Below are positions 1 to 9,332 of a DNA stretch of 64,000 bases, piece by piece (the first letter of the stretch is position 1; each line of letters starts with the position of its first letter). The notes beneath the pieces were generated by a model. It was not told where the DNA came from. It was given only the letters and a program-made list of their open reading frames with translations, and made no database searches. Source of the stretch: Methanobacteriota archaeon (GTDB lineage Archaea; Halobacteriota; Methanomicrobia; Methanomicrobiales; Methanomicrobiaceae); the NCBI GenBank assembly GCA_016841485.1, contig JAENZA010000001.1, positions 62,001 to 126,000 on the forward strand. Reading direction: 5' to 3'. The translations under genes and the position numbers were made by a program.

Positions 1-1336
1 GATTCCACGAATAGTTATTGCAGGCACCCATTCAGGATGCGGAAAGACCACCATCGCAAGCGGGCTGATGGCTGCGCTCATTAAACGGGGCATGAAAGTC
101 CAGCCGTTTAAAGTAGGTCCCGACTTCATTGACCCATCCCACCATTCAGCAATCTGCAAACGCCCCTCAAGAAATCTCGATCCCTATATGATGGGGGAGA
201 CCGGGGTTCTCGAAACATTCAGCAGGGCATCCGTGGGGGCCGATATCGCAGTTATCGAAGGAGTCATGGGCCTGTATGACGGGCTCGAGGGTGTCGACTG
301 CGGGAGCACCGCACATGTTGCAAAGATACTGCAGGCTCCCGTCATCCTGACCGTCAATGTCAAAGGGATGTCCAGGAGTGCTAATGCAACGGTGCAGGGG
401 TACCGGCATTTTGACGAGGAGGTGTGTCTGGCCGGCGTGATATTCAACCAGGTCGGCAGCTTCCGCCACCGGCAGATGATTGAGACATCGCTGAAGATCC
501 CCGCATTCGGGTGGATTCCACACAATAGGGAGAATTCAGTGGAGAGTCGCCACCTGGGGCTGTGCATGGCTCATGAAACCAATGCTATGGCTGCATTCGG
601 GCCGCTCATCGAGGAATATTGTAATATTGATGCCATCCTTGAAACTACAGCGAAGGGCCGGGACACCCCGGTTTCTTATGCAGCGTCCAGAAAAGGGAAA
701 AACGCGGATGAAACGACCACGATTGCCGTTGCCTACGATGAGGCATTTTGTTTCTATTACCAGGACAACCTTGACAGACTCCGGGAACAGGGTGCGAACC
801 TCATCTTTTTCAGCCCATTGCATGATGCTCTTCCCGATGCAGATGCCCTGTACCTCGGCGGAGGATACCCGGAACTGTATGCTTCGGAACTGCAAACCGC
901 ACAGGCAACCGGTCAGATTCGTAGCGTAGCTCTCAATGGGATGCCACTCTATGCCGAATGTGGGGGCCTGACCTATCTCACCAGGGATATCACCATCGGT
1001 TCCGACACGATGAAAATGGTCGGAGTTCTTCCTGCACACACGATAAAAATGGACCGGTTTCAGGCTCTTGGATACGCGCATGCACACTGCACCACAGGAG
1101 ATGCCTTGCTCCCCCACGGACTCACCTGGCGAGGGCATGAATTTCATTATACCTGTGTCGAATGTGACAGTGATGCACGGTTCGCCCTAACACTCACCCG
1201 CGGAAGAGGAATCTGTGACGGCAAAGACGGCATGTATGAAGGAAGAACTCTTGCCGGATATACCCACGCCTATTTCAGCGATCGTTTTGCAGACTCACTG
1301 GTAAAGATTGGGAACCGCTATGAAAAAGAGAGATAA
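1..1336 (+). CDS. cfbB: Cobyrinate / Ni-sirohydrochlorin a,c-diamide synthase (5' partial)
   Basis: ATP- and glutamine-dependent amidation of the a and c acetate side chains of a tetrapyrrole. In methanogens this family (CbiA/CfbB) acts on Ni-sirohydrochlorin on the way to coenzyme F430, and on cobyrinate for cobamides. The reading frame is open from base 2, so the true start lies outside the window. The P-loop GTHSGCGKTT is encoded at about 26-55. The C-terminal class I glutaminase-like domain has its nucleophile Cys in YAECGGL (near 955) and a triad His in GHEFHYT (near 1140). It converges with the EndoQ gene, 11 bases away. The choice between F430 and cobamide substrate rests on family knowledge; the family call is firm. 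Confidence 0.9.
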   Translation, partial: IPRIVIAGTHSGCGKTTIASGLMAALIKRGMKVQPFKVGPDFIDPSHHSAICKRPSRNLDPYMMGETGVLETFSRASVGADIAVIEGVMGLYDGLEGVDCGSTAHVAKILQAPVILTVNVKGMSRSANATVQGYRHFDEEVCLAGVIFNQVGSFRHRQMIETSLKIPAFGWIPHNRENSVESRHLGLCMAHETNAMAAFGPLIEEYCNIDAILETTAKGRDTPVSYAASRKGKNADETTTIAVAYDEAFCFYYQDNLDRLREQGANLIFFSPLHDALPDADALYLGGGYPELYASELQTAQATGQIRSVALNGMPLYAECGGLTYLTRDITIGSDTMKMVGVLPAHTIKMDRFQALGYAHAHCTTGDALLPHGLTWRGHEFHYTCVECDSDARFALTLTRGRGICDGKDGMYEGRTLAGYTHAYFSDRFADSLVKIGNRYEKER

Positions 1337-1347
1337 CTACTGAATTC

Positions 1348-2478
1348 TCAGTTCTCCACCGATTGCAGTGAAAATGTACCGTACTTCCCTCCCCCGCCGG
1401 GGTGAAGGGTGATTCTTCCTGACCTGAGGTCTTCGACACCCCCGGCAACACCAGGATTGACCTGTGCAATCTCTCCAATTGCCACATCGGTCAGAACAGC
1501 AATTTCGCACCCAAAACAGGCGATGAATTCGTCGTAGAGGGCCTGGCATTTCCGTGTATTCGGTGACGAAGTACCGAGCACGGTCTGGATGATCTCACCC
1601 AAGGGAATGGTATGAAGATACGGCGGACGTGGACTCATCGGGCCAGTGCTCATCTGCTCCGCAAGGTCACGTACCCCCACCTTAATCACTCCACCGTCAT
1701 GTGGACATCGCCATCCGTTCTCCTCTGCTTCAGAAAAATGAAACTGTCGATAACAGGTTGTACAGGCAGTCCGGTTATATTTCCCTTCTTCCGGAAAAAA
1801 TCCGGCATTAAGGAGAATATTTCCCCTGCATACCGACTCGATAACTGCAGCGGGGGTCTCATTATTAATATCAATTCTATTGAATTCCCGGCCAATCTTC
1901 AGAGGAGAGGGGCTGTGGGCATCAGAATTCGACACAAAAGGAATATTCACAAGTTCCGGGATGCCCGCCCCATACGATGAATCAGCGGAGAGGCCAAGCT
2001 CAAGAAAATCAGGTAACTCTTCCTGATAACACTCTTCCAGCGAGCAATATTTTCCGTACATTCCGGTCCACGGGGTGAACGCATGTGCGGGCCCGACAAC
2101 GCCCCCCTCATCATGCACAATCCGGGCAATATCCCCTCCAGAAAGAGCAACATGTGGCCTTCCTGAAGAATTTATTGTCCGGCTGTAAGGGGCAAACCGG
2201 CGTGATATTGCCTCGGCAATCTCCATTGATTCGGTCAGAATCAGGTGGTGTACCCTTCCCTCTCCCTGAACCTCCATCGTTGGCACAACGGTAATGCCCT
2301 CCTCGTTCTCCGTATGCCCCTCCCATGCATCCCTCCATGCCGGATGTGATGCGTCACCGGTTCCAAGAACTTCGATTCCTTTCCGGATACAGGTTTCAAG
2401 AAGAGCGGATGGCGACATAGATTTTGATACAGCCATCGAAAAAGGGGAATGAAGGTGAAGATCCGTGTTGACAATCAT
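1348..2478 (-). CDS. endoQ: Endonuclease Q-like PHP-domain protein
   Basis: EndoQ enzymes cut DNA 5' of deaminated or abasic bases in Archaea. The 376-residue protein starts with the PHP metal motif DLHLH (residues 6-10). Further metal-site candidates are GDASH (41-45), GPAHAF (129-134) and NSDAH (184-188). A zinc-ribbon-like segment has CTTC (239-242) and then CPHD (258-261), where family members usually have a second CxxC, so one cysteine appears replaced by Asp, possibly backed by His260. The C-terminal RPPYLH segment (284-289) is typical of the family. Its start lies 6 bases beyond the end of the PAC2 gene in the same direction, so cotranscription is likely. The family call is good; activity is inferred. 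Confidence 0.78.
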   Translation of the reverse strand: MIVNTDLHLHSPFSMAVSKSMSPSALLETCIRKGIEVLGTGDASHPAWRDAWEGHTENEEGITVVPTMEVQGEGRVHHLILTESMEIAEAISRRFAPYSRTINSSGRPHVALSGGDIARIVHDEGGVVGPAHAFTPWTGMYGKYCSLEECYQEELPDFLELGLSADSSYGAGIPELVNIPFVSNSDAHSPSPLKIGREFNRIDINNETPAAVIESVCRGNILLNAGFFPEEGKYNRTACTTCYRQFHFSEAEENGWRCPHDGGVIKVGVRDLAEQMSTGPMSPRPPYLHTIPLGEIIQTVLGTSSPNTRKCQALYDEFIACFGCEIAVLTDVAIGEIAQVNPGVAGGVEDLRSGRITLHPGGGGKYGTFSLQSVEN

Positions 2479-2484
2479 GCCGGC

Positions 2485-3231
2485 TCAGCCGATATAACTG
2501 AGTTCTTCCTGCGACCGTTTCTCTTCCATATCCCGGATCTTGTCGAAAAGCGCCTCCATTTCAGATGCACGCTCTTCAAGTTTCGTTTCATCAACGACAA
2601 GACCGATCAGGCGGGAAAGTACCTGAAGAACAGCATGAGCACTTTTGGGATCGACGATATACCCGGAAGTTTCACCCATCAGGCAGATACCCTCAATGCC
2701 ATATCCGCTACCAAGCCCGAGCAGAAGACCTGAAGCCCCGATGATTCCGCTGCCGGGTTCATCACGGGTGAACAGAACTCCCTGGGCCTCCACCTCTTCA
2801 CGAAGGTCAGGATGGTTGACGGCCCCGAGAACCCGGATATCTTCCACGAGGTGCCCCACGCCATATCCGCCGAGCGTATACACCCGCTGTACACCAAGTT
2901 CCTGGGCGAGCTGCAGATATGCATCAGACAGCAGATAATGCCCTTCTGAAGAGTTGCTCTGAAAATCCCCGACAAGAAACAGAAAGGCCCGTCCGTCTGT
3001 TTCGTACCGGTAAATTTCGTTCTTGGCAAGCTCGGTGATCCCCTCCTCATTGATGGTAACCTGTGGAGGAAAGTAAATCGAGGTTATTTCGGCGATCTTC
3101 TCTGCACCCAGTTCATCGATCATGTGTTCAGCAACGAGTTTGCCAACCTGACCCACTCCGGGAAGTCCCTCAATAAGGATTTTCCCTCCAATATTTTCGT
3201 CACGAGCTATCTGGATAGTAATATCATCCAT
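2485..3231 (-). CDS. PAC2 family proteasome assembly chaperone-like protein
   Basis: COG2047/PAC2-type protein, related to archaeal PbaA/PbaB chaperones of proteasome assembly or of other complexes. The glycine-rich N-terminal motif EGLPGVGQVGK and the later YTLGGYGVGHL segment are family signatures, and the C-terminal 40 residues are charged and helical. I start at the ATG at 3231 (MDDITIQ) because GGAG lies about 8 bases upstream; a longer frame to 3312 lacks family similarity. The tail ends YIG, so Tyr is not penultimate and a strict HbYX docking motif is absent, unlike the second PAC2 protein near 30 kb. It lies directly downstream of aIF2-alpha and may be read from the ribosomal operon. 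Confidence 0.8.
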   Translation of the reverse strand: MDDITIQIARDENIGGKILIEGLPGVGQVGKLVAEHMIDELGAEKIAEITSIYFPPQVTINEEGITELAKNEIYRYETDGRAFLFLVGDFQSNSSEGHYLLSDAYLQLAQELGVQRVYTLGGYGVGHLVEDIRVLGAVNHPDLREEVEAQGVLFTRDEPGSGIIGASGLLLGLGSGYGIEGICLMGETSGYIVDPKSAHAVLQVLSRLIGLVVDETKLEERASEMEALFDKIRDMEEKRSQEELSYIG

Positions 3232-3378
3232 GGAATAATCTCCTGCGGTATACTCCGTATTTATCCTCAGGCGAAAACCGTGCAGGATGTGCAGTACTGG
3301 TTGCTCTTCCACAGGAAGGACAGGAAAAAGAGAAGGTGTATGTCCCGTCGTACGGACATTTTCGGATCTTTCCGGCCA

Positions 3379-4164
3379 TCAATTCTTACCAGAGCGCTGT
3401 TTGCGTACAAATTCCCCGGTACCGCCGGCACGTTCAACAACACCGATAGCAGCCTTCGCCACCTTGTCGATCGCCTTTTCAGCAGTTTTATAGTCATGTG
3501 CCGTTACTTTCACCCGGTATTTGGGTGCGCCAACGTATACCAGTTCAATGTCAACATCATCGACATTCGGCTGGGCACTTCTCAGGGCCCTGCGAATTAC
3601 ATTGACCCCATCTGGTTTGGTCGACATCAGGATCAGATTTCCCGTGATGGTGACCTTCTGTAATTTGACATTCTCTCCGGCGACCTGAATAAGTGAGTCT
3701 ACAACCTTTTTATTCAGATTGAGACGTTTTAAAGTCCCTTTTTCATCGGTAAGAATATCTTCGAATACGGGAAAAAGCGCCCCATATTCCTGGTAAAAAA
3801 TACTCTGTAGTTCAATTTCATTGACACCAGTCGCTTCTGATATGAATGAAATCCACTTAATGGCTTTCTGCTCGTTTTTCCACTCGTGAATTTTTTCTTT
3901 GCGCTGGTGATCATTAACGTCCTTGAGCGAGAGATCAATATGACCTTTTTTACGATCAACGTGCAGAACCTTGCAGACGACTTTCTGCCCCTCCCGAACG
4001 AAATCTCTGATGTGCTTAATCCATCCACGTGCCACTTCGGCAATCGGGATCAGACCTTCGCGATTGTTGTACTCATCGAGGGTTACAAAAGCAACAAAGT
4101 CTTTTACGTTTGTTACCGTGCAGACAACCAGTTCCCCTTCGTCAGGCCATTCTCTCTCTAGCAT
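3379..4164 (-). CDS. eif2a: Translation initiation factor aIF2 subunit alpha
   Basis: Subunit of the aIF2 heterotrimer that brings initiator Met-tRNA to the small ribosomal subunit. The N-terminal S1/OB domain (about residues 5-80: GELVVCTVTNVKDFVAF, GLIPIAEVA, HIDLSLKDV) is followed by a helical domain and a C-terminal alpha-beta domain (VELVYVGAPKYRVKVTAHDY). I prefer the ATG at 4164 (MLEREWPDEGE) because homologues begin at this point. A GTG at 4179 overlaps the rps27e stop and would add five residues. It belongs to the run rpl44e-rps27e-eif2a, a common archaeal order. Certain. Confidence 0.95.
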   Translation of the reverse strand: MLEREWPDEGELVVCTVTNVKDFVAFVTLDEYNNREGLIPIAEVARGWIKHIRDFVREGQKVVCKVLHVDRKKGHIDLSLKDVNDHQRKEKIHEWKNEQKAIKWISFISEATGVNEIELQSIFYQEYGALFPVFEDILTDEKGTLKRLNLNKKVVDSLIQVAGENVKLQKVTITGNLILMSTKPDGVNVIRRALRSAQPNVDDVDIELVYVGAPKYRVKVTAHDYKTAEKAIDKVAKAAIGVVERAGGTGEFVRKQRSGKN

Positions 4165-4175
4165 AACTTCACTAC

Positions 4176-4364
4176 TCACTCAAGTTCAGCGAGTATCTCT
4201 GCATTAATTACTGCATTCCCGCCGCTTGGTTCAGCAAGAACCTTCCCACAGACAACACAGTCCACTGTCGTGCTTGCCCGCTGGAAAATAACCTGCTCAT
4301 TTTCGCAGTCAGGACATTTGACCTGATAGAATTTACTGCGATTTTCCCTGCTCACTCGTACCAT
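4176..4364 (-). CDS. rps27e: 30S ribosomal protein S27e
   Basis: Small zinc-ribbon protein of the archaeal/eukaryotic 30S subunit, 62 residues. The four zinc ligands are Cys17, Cys20, Cys36 and Cys39 (CPDC, CVVC). It sits 7 bases downstream of rpl44e and just upstream of the aIF2-alpha gene, the usual archaeal arrangement. Full length and unremarkable. Confidence 0.97.
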   Translation of the reverse strand: MVRVSRENRSKFYQVKCPDCENEQVIFQRASTTVDCVVCGKVLAEPSGGNAVINAEILAELE

Positions 4365-4371
4365 TTATTAA

Positions 4372-4650
4372 TCACTCCTTGAATTCGAACTTGCCTGCTT
4401 TTACACCGCTACGAAGGTGCGCCTTCCCGCATGTGGTACAGCGGTACCGGACATTGATACGCTTTGTCGGTTTGTCGCCACCAGGGACCTTGGAAAATTT
4501 ACCCATATTTCCGACTTTCCCACGGCGGGATTTCTGACGGTCAATCCAGTGAAGGTGCATATCCTTACCTTTCTTGACTTTTTCGACCTCGTGTACCTCA
4601 TGCTTTCTGCAGTAAGGGCAGTATGTCTTAAATTTTACTGGCATTTTCAT
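4372..4650 (-). CDS. rpl44e: 50S ribosomal protein L44e
   Basis: Zinc-binding large-subunit protein near the E site, 92 residues from the ATG at 4650 ([14 protein letters not shown]). Zinc ligands are Cys11 and Cys14 and then Cys71 and Cys74 (CTTC). The frame extends 12 codons upstream to 4686, but those residues are not family-like and an AGGGG purine run precedes the chosen ATG. First ribosomal gene of the minus-strand run that continues with rps27e and aIF2-alpha. Confidence 0.96.
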   Translation of the reverse strand: MKMPVKFKTYCPYCRKHEVHEVEKVKKGKDMHLHWIDRQKSRRGKVGNMGKFSKVPGGDKPTKRINVRYRCTTCGKAHLRSGVKAGKFEFKE

Positions 4651-4688
4651 TGAAATAAGCCCCTTGAAATGGATTGGAAGTCCCAATA

Positions 4689-5324
4689 TTATTTACCTGC
4701 CTTAATACTTAAGGCTATGTTGCGTTCATACAGGACTTGTGCATTCTTCTCAGGAAGAGTAACAATGTCTTCCTTTATAAGGCTATAAATTCTCCCGTCT
4801 GTACCCATAAATGGTTCGATATCCTCCAGGATCCGGACGATTTCATACTCATCAGATGTCCCGGAGCGCTGAGATCCCCCCTCCGCCTCATCGATAGATA
4901 CGGATCCCTTCTCCACAACCACAACCGGACGCTGTTCTTCAGCTGACTGAGCCGTCCCTTCAATCAACTCTTCACGACATCGGCTGATCGCAGCTGCAAT
5001 ATCTTCGTACATCTCCCGCTCTTCAGGAAGCATTTTACGCAGTTCCTGAGAATCGACATAACGGGTCTCCATCTGATTGATTGCAATCTTGAGAATTTTT
5101 TTAAACCGTTCCCTGGCGATATCATTGAGAGTAACCTTAATGCTCTCGGTTTCCTGAACGAGATCCGTTCCACGCCCGGTGAGAAAATTATCTATACACT
5201 TCGCTTCTTCATAGAGTTCTGAAAGACGATGTTTTGCCTTTTCAAATATATCAGGAGGAATCGCCGTAAGTGTTCCACTCTCCCGCTCGTCAAGAACTAT
5301 GATCCTGATATCTTCAAAATCCAT
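4689..5324 (-). CDS. gins51: Archaeal GINS complex subunit Gins51
   Basis: Subunit of the archaeal GINS complex, which joins MCM and RecJ/GAN in the replicative helicase (CMG-like) assembly. The helical A-domain is N-terminal. An acidic linker rich in Glu and Ser follows, then a small C-terminal B-domain ending in [15 protein letters not shown], a hallmark of archaeal Gins51. Length 211 residues. It is immediately downstream of priS (18 bases), a replication pairing widely conserved in Archaea. The call rests on the B-domain signature and the neighbour. Confidence 0.88.
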   Translation of the reverse strand: MDFEDIRIIVLDERESGTLTAIPPDIFEKAKHRLSELYEEAKCIDNFLTGRGTDLVQETESIKVTLNDIARERFKKILKIAINQMETRYVDSQELRKMLPEEREMYEDIAAAISRCREELIEGTAQSAEEQRPVVVVEKGSVSIDEAEGGSQRSGTSDEYEIVRILEDIEPFMGTDGRIYSLIKEDIVTLPEKNAQVLYERNIALSIKAGK

Positions 5325-5342
5325 GAAATTCTCCCATTTGCC

Positions 5343-6503
5343 TCAATGGACCGCCTGAGATGCAACCGTAGCAATTTCAGCAATTCCTCTGCAGCATAGA
5401 AATACCGCAACCTCTTCGGGGACCTTCTGTAATCCCTTCGTAAGAATATGCTTTTCTCCCCTCATAGTCATTGTGAGCGGAAACGCACAGTCCACCTTTA
5501 CACTCCCATCCCCATAGTCCACAACTGCATCATACAGCGGATCAAATGCATCAAGCTCCTTTGGGCCTGATAATTCGACGACCCTTAGGCCAGAGCCCCC
5601 ATGGAGAGAGGACGGTGCACGTATGAGCCGTTTAACATCCGTTGTAACAGGCTCGTCGGTAAGTGCCGCACGGTTAGAAATCCGCTCTTTGAACGGCAGG
5701 TACTCATCTGAAGTGAGGAGCTGAAGAACACGGGAGTTCAACGGAACGGAGATCGAAGGAACCGAGAGCACGCCGACAAGGTCATCAACGGAATCCACAA
5801 ACTTCTCAGCAGAACCCTTCCCAATCCCCTTCTTCTCTGAGAGGAGCCGCACTGCCTCTGTGCGGTCCATTTCAGAGAACAGTTGAACTTCTTCCAGAAG
5901 TGCCTGGCGATACCGCATGGGCCACCCCCCCGCATGACCCTCTCTTCCCCTGAGCATAATCGCAGGGTCCAGGCCAATCCCGCAGACATAATCCACGAGT
6001 TCACGACGCTGCGCGCTTTCCCACTGACGAATTTCCAGGTCACGGATATGGATATGATACCCTCTTCCACCGGAAAAAACCAGATGAAGAGATTTTTCTG
6101 AAAATCCCAGTTCATCAGTCAGCATCCCAATTAACTTGAATGTCTCAGCCTTTACACGTGCAAGCATCTCTTCGTACGGAACTTTCTGGACAATATGATC
6201 GGCATCGAGATCAAAAATCAAATCGGCACCGCACCAGTCCTTTTCATTCATCGTTGCGGCAGATGGAAGCGCGTAATAAGCAGTGGAAAAATACATGTGT
6301 CGCGGTACCATTGTCCGGACATACGAGGTCACTTCATCCCTGGAATGAAACCCCATATGACGGCGCATATGAACCTTGGGTGACGAATCAAAGAAAATGA
6401 ACCCCCACTCACGCTGTTCCAGTGATGGAGGCATTGGAAGAAACGCCCGCGAATAGTAAGAGAGGAACTTTTGCTTTAAAAATTCAAGTGTTGCGGGGTT
6501 CAT
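5343..6503 (-). CDS. priS: DNA primase catalytic (small) subunit PriS
   Basis: Eukaryotic/archaeal-type primase catalytic subunit, making RNA or DNA primers with PriL. The catalytic acidic motif is FDLDAD (97-102), with the nucleotide-binding SGGRGYHIHI at 144-153. The C-terminal part contains RAPSSLHGGSGLRV, another family motif. Length 386 residues is normal. Its start overlaps the elp3 stop by 4 bases and gins51 follows, so the three are likely cotranscribed. PriL is not in the window. Confidence 0.96.
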   Translation of the reverse strand: MNPATLEFLKQKFLSYYSRAFLPMPPSLEQREWGFIFFDSSPKVHMRRHMGFHSRDEVTSYVRTMVPRHMYFSTAYYALPSAATMNEKDWCGADLIFDLDADHIVQKVPYEEMLARVKAETFKLIGMLTDELGFSEKSLHLVFSGGRGYHIHIRDLEIRQWESAQRRELVDYVCGIGLDPAIMLRGREGHAGGWPMRYRQALLEEVQLFSEMDRTEAVRLLSEKKGIGKGSAEKFVDSVDDLVGVLSVPSISVPLNSRVLQLLTSDEYLPFKERISNRAALTDEPVTTDVKRLIRAPSSLHGGSGLRVVELSGPKELDAFDPLYDAVVDYGDGSVKVDCAFPLTMTMRGEKHILTKGLQKVPEEVAVFLCCRGIAEIATVASQAVH

Positions 6504-8077
6504 ACGAGCCTCTTACTCATATATGGGCCTGATCGTTCATAGCCATGCCTGCGATAATATGGCCTTACCCCTATTCCACTCATCACCGATATCTCCGAAA
6601 AACCGGCTTCTGCAGCAATTTCTTCAGCCTTACCAAGCAGACGGTTTCCATATCGGCGATGCTGCCATTCAAAACCGGCCTCCCCATCACGGGCAAGGGG
6701 GACCATTGAACCATATACATGCAGTTCGCGTATAAGGGCCGACCCCTCGATCTCTGACCTCCATGGCCGGTACGGGAACCGAAGACGTACAAATCCGATC
6801 AAAGCGTCATTCGCAACAGCCGAAATAAAAAATTCCGTACCATTACAGCATTCATATTCCATGACTTCAATTGACGCCTCGCCTGCCACTACCTTACGTC
6901 CCGCCTCACGGCACCGGATACACCTGCACTCCCCTCCCTCATGAAGAAGATATTCGTGTGCAAGCTGACGAAAATTACTGTGATGCGAACCCGAAACGAT
7001 CAGCTTTGCAGGAATATCCCTCTGTACCCGTTGAAGGCGGACATATTCGGGGAGACAGGATTTGCCGTAGGCAATGAGCCGGATCAGGTCCTCTTCAGGA
7101 TAGGTCAGGTATTCACCCTTTTCCCATAACGCCTCGATCTCCGAACCAGGGGTAACGAGAGTAGGATAAATTTTCATGAAATCAGGCCGATAATCCGGAT
7201 TTTCAAAGAGTTCCCGAAACATTGCCCGGTCGTCTTCCATGGTCGCGGACGGCAGATTAGGCATTATATGAAACCCGACCTTTATCCCGGCATCCCGCAG
7301 ATGGCGGTTTGCAGCAATGGTCTCAGCAACGCCATGTCCGCGCCGGTTGTAGTCCAATATCCTGTCCTGGACATGCTGGACACCGAGTTCCACCTTCGTG
7401 ACGCCAAGGCCTAGCATACGGTCGATGTGCTCCGGCAGGCACCAGTCAGGCCGTGTTTCGAATGTTACCGCAATACAACGAACATCGGCGGATTCGTTCT
7501 GAAGGCACAGTTGCCCATAGGAAAGATTGTCATCAGCCGGTTCATGCCCGTAATCATTCATTGCACGAATACAGCCTCGCATAAACCATTCCTGATATTC
7601 CGGATCCCGTGCGGTAATCGTGCCACCCATCACAATCAGTTCTGCCTTGTCTACATGGTGCCCGAGCAACTGAAACTGCGAGAGCCGGGCCTGAACCTGA
7701 ACATACGGATCAAACCCGAATTGCCGCCCCCGCAGCGCAGCGGGCTCCTCACCAGTGTAGCTCTGGGGAGACTGGAACGGGTGTTCCGGCCCTCCGGGAC
7801 AGGGAAGGCAGATCCCATGGGGGCAGGGGTGAGGCGATGTCATGACCGCAATCGGCGCAACGCCGGAAAGGGTACGAGTCGGTTTTACCTGAAGAATCTG
7901 TCTCAGACGCTCGTAATCCTCCGTAGGAGCCGCTGCAAGAATTGCTGAATTTTTAGGAATATTCGAAAGCCCGTACTTCTTCGAAACGCTGATCTTAATT
8001 TTCTGAACATCAGATGACCTGATTCCAGGAAAAGAAAGACGGGAGATAATCTCCCGGAGAATAGTTACCTCATCCAT
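6500..8077 (-). CDS. elp3: Elp3 family tRNA U34 carboxymethyltransferase (radical SAM + acetyltransferase)
   Basis: Archaeal single-protein Elongator catalytic subunit that makes the 5-carboxymethyl-type modification on tRNA wobble uridine from acetyl-CoA and SAM. The radical SAM cluster motif is Cys85, Cys90, Cys93 (CPHGICLPC). A cysteine-rich stretch (ECRCIRCREAG) precedes the C-terminal GNAT acetyltransferase domain (about 390-525, with HRRYGNRLLGKAEEIA as acetyl-CoA loop). Length 525 residues is typical. It overlaps priS by 4 bases. Certain at family level. Confidence 0.95.
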   Translation of the reverse strand: MDEVTILREIISRLSFPGIRSSDVQKIKISVSKKYGLSNIPKNSAILAAAPTEDYERLRQILQVKPTRTLSGVAPIAVMTSPHPCPHGICLPCPGGPEHPFQSPQSYTGEEPAALRGRQFGFDPYVQVQARLSQFQLLGHHVDKAELIVMGGTITARDPEYQEWFMRGCIRAMNDYGHEPADDNLSYGQLCLQNESADVRCIAVTFETRPDWCLPEHIDRMLGLGVTKVELGVQHVQDRILDYNRRGHGVAETIAANRHLRDAGIKVGFHIMPNLPSATMEDDRAMFRELFENPDYRPDFMKIYPTLVTPGSEIEALWEKGEYLTYPEEDLIRLIAYGKSCLPEYVRLQRVQRDIPAKLIVSGSHHSNFRQLAHEYLLHEGGECRCIRCREAGRKVVAGEASIEVMEYECCNGTEFFISAVANDALIGFVRLRFPYRPWRSEIEGSALIRELHVYGSMVPLARDGEAGFEWQHRRYGNRLLGKAEEIAAEAGFSEISVMSGIGVRPYYRRHGYERSGPYMSKRLV

Positions 8078-8083
8078 ATCGGA

Positions 8084-8350
8084 TTACTGACCAACCGCAA
8101 CCTCATCCGGAGTTGCAAATTCCGAATATTCCATGGAAGCCAGCCCTTTTGATCTCACATACTGAACAAGCTCGTCCCCCAGGGAGAGAATTGCCTCCTT
8201 ATGGCAGATCTTGTTCTTATGGATATGGACAGGTGAAATCGACAGAGAAGCATAATTTTCTGCCATAATTTCTTCATTGTTTGTAGATTCGTAATATTTT
8301 TTCACATGGACGAGAAGCATGTGAAGATGTAATAGTTCCTCTTTCTGCAC
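8084..8350 (-). CDS. UPF0058 family protein
   Basis: Small all-helical archaeal protein of unknown function. The core QKEELLHLHMLLVHVKKYY followed by HIHKNKICHKEAILSLGDEL matches the UPF0058 pattern. I start at the GTG at 8350 because GGTGA lies 4 bases upstream; a TTG at 8371 would add seven residues. It is 6 bases upstream of elp3 in the same direction and probably heads the elp3-priS-gins51 transcript. Histidine and cysteine content hints at metal binding, but that is a guess. Confidence 0.75.
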   Translation of the reverse strand: MQKEELLHLHMLLVHVKKYYESTNNEEIMAENYASLSISPVHIHKNKICHKEAILSLGDELVQYVRSKGLASMEYSEFATPDEVAVGQ

Positions 8351-8401
8351 CAAATCACCAATCCTTAGCAATTACTACTTTTCCTAAGGAGATATAATTT
8401 A

Positions 8402-9301
8402 TTGGTGATCTTTATATCGCACAACTCTCGCGCTGCCGGAGCGCTCGCAGGTCTTGTTGTCGGAGATGCCTTTGGTGCCCCGTATGAGGGGCTTTCACCC
8501 CCCCCCCGGGGCCTCCCCAAACTTTCATCTGGAGGGATATTCGGACTAAAGATGGGAGAATTCACAGACGATACAGAACAGGCACTTGCGATAGCCGGTT
8601 CTCTGATCAAATGTGGATCTTTTGACCCGAATGATGTGATGCGCAACCTTATTTCGGCCTATACAAAAAATCCGCGGTTTTATGGACCAACTTCTTCATC
8701 GGTCTTTGCACGGGTTCAGAACGGGTGCGCTCCCCAGGATGCCTCACGCGAACTCTATGAGCAGGGTGGCGGCAGAAGCAACGGAAGTGCGATGCGTGGC
8801 ACGCCCCTTGGAATTTTTTACCCCCCGGATGAGGTCTGGAACGTGAGTGTCGCCTGCTCCCGACTTACTCACTACCACCCAGTGGCCTGTGAATGCTCTG
8901 CTGTTGTCAATACGATGATCAGCTGTCTCTGTCGTGGAACCTCACGGGAAAAGGCACACGCGACCGCCCTGAGTAAAGTTACCCAGGAAGAAATCCAGGA
9001 CGTTCTTGGCGATCTTCACAGATTCCCCCTCACCCCCTCACTCGACACCCTGGCAGCAACTCATTGCGCAATCGCGCTTTTTTTACATAATGAAACATAC
9101 CCCGAAACAGTCTCGGCAGCCGTCATGCTTGGGGGGGATACAGATACGATCGCAGCGATTGCAGGGGCAATGGCTGGAGCATATCTTGGCCTGAATGCAA
9201 TTCCTTCACAATGGCTGGGCAACATTCAGGGAATACGTGATATCATCACTATGGCAGACCGTCTTGACACTCTCAGGAAGGATGCCGCAGGTACCAGGTA
9301 A
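8402..9301 (+). CDS. ADP-ribosylglycohydrolase family protein
   Basis: ARH/DraG-type hydrolase that removes ADP-ribose from proteins or small molecules using two Mg ions. Family motifs are GLVVGDAFGAPYEG (17-30), FTDDTEQA (54-61, metal ligands) and the C-terminal GGDTDT near 245 (metal ligands), followed by a glycine-rich helix. Length 299 residues fits. The start is probably TTG 8402 or GTG 8405, with GGAGAT about 8-11 bases upstream. A run of ten C bases (8498-8507) falls in codons 33-36. Substrate unknown; no DraT partner in the window, so a nitrogenase role is unsupported. Confidence 0.88.
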   Translation: MVIFISHNSRAAGALAGLVVGDAFGAPYEGLSPPPRGLPKLSSGGIFGLKMGEFTDDTEQALAIAGSLIKCGSFDPNDVMRNLISAYTKNPRFYGPTSSSVFARVQNGCAPQDASRELYEQGGGRSNGSAMRGTPLGIFYPPDEVWNVSVACSRLTHYHPVACECSAVVNTMISCLCRGTSREKAHATALSKVTQEEIQDVLGDLHRFPLTPSLDTLAATHCAIALFLHNETYPETVSAAVMLGGDTDTIAAIAGAMAGAYLGLNAIPSQWLGNIQGIRDIITMADRLDTLRKDAAGTR

Positions 9302-9332
9302 TAAAAACGGATATTCAGTGGGAATAAAACCC

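Noticed and set aside
536..1147. 203-codon minus-strand frame inside the a,c-diamide synthase gene
   Set aside because: Antisense to strongly conserved CbiA/CfbB sequence and without a recognisable product.
8402..9301. Nitrogenase-regulating DraG assignment
   Set aside because: The family fits, but no DraT or nif gene is in the window and ARH proteins have many substrates.
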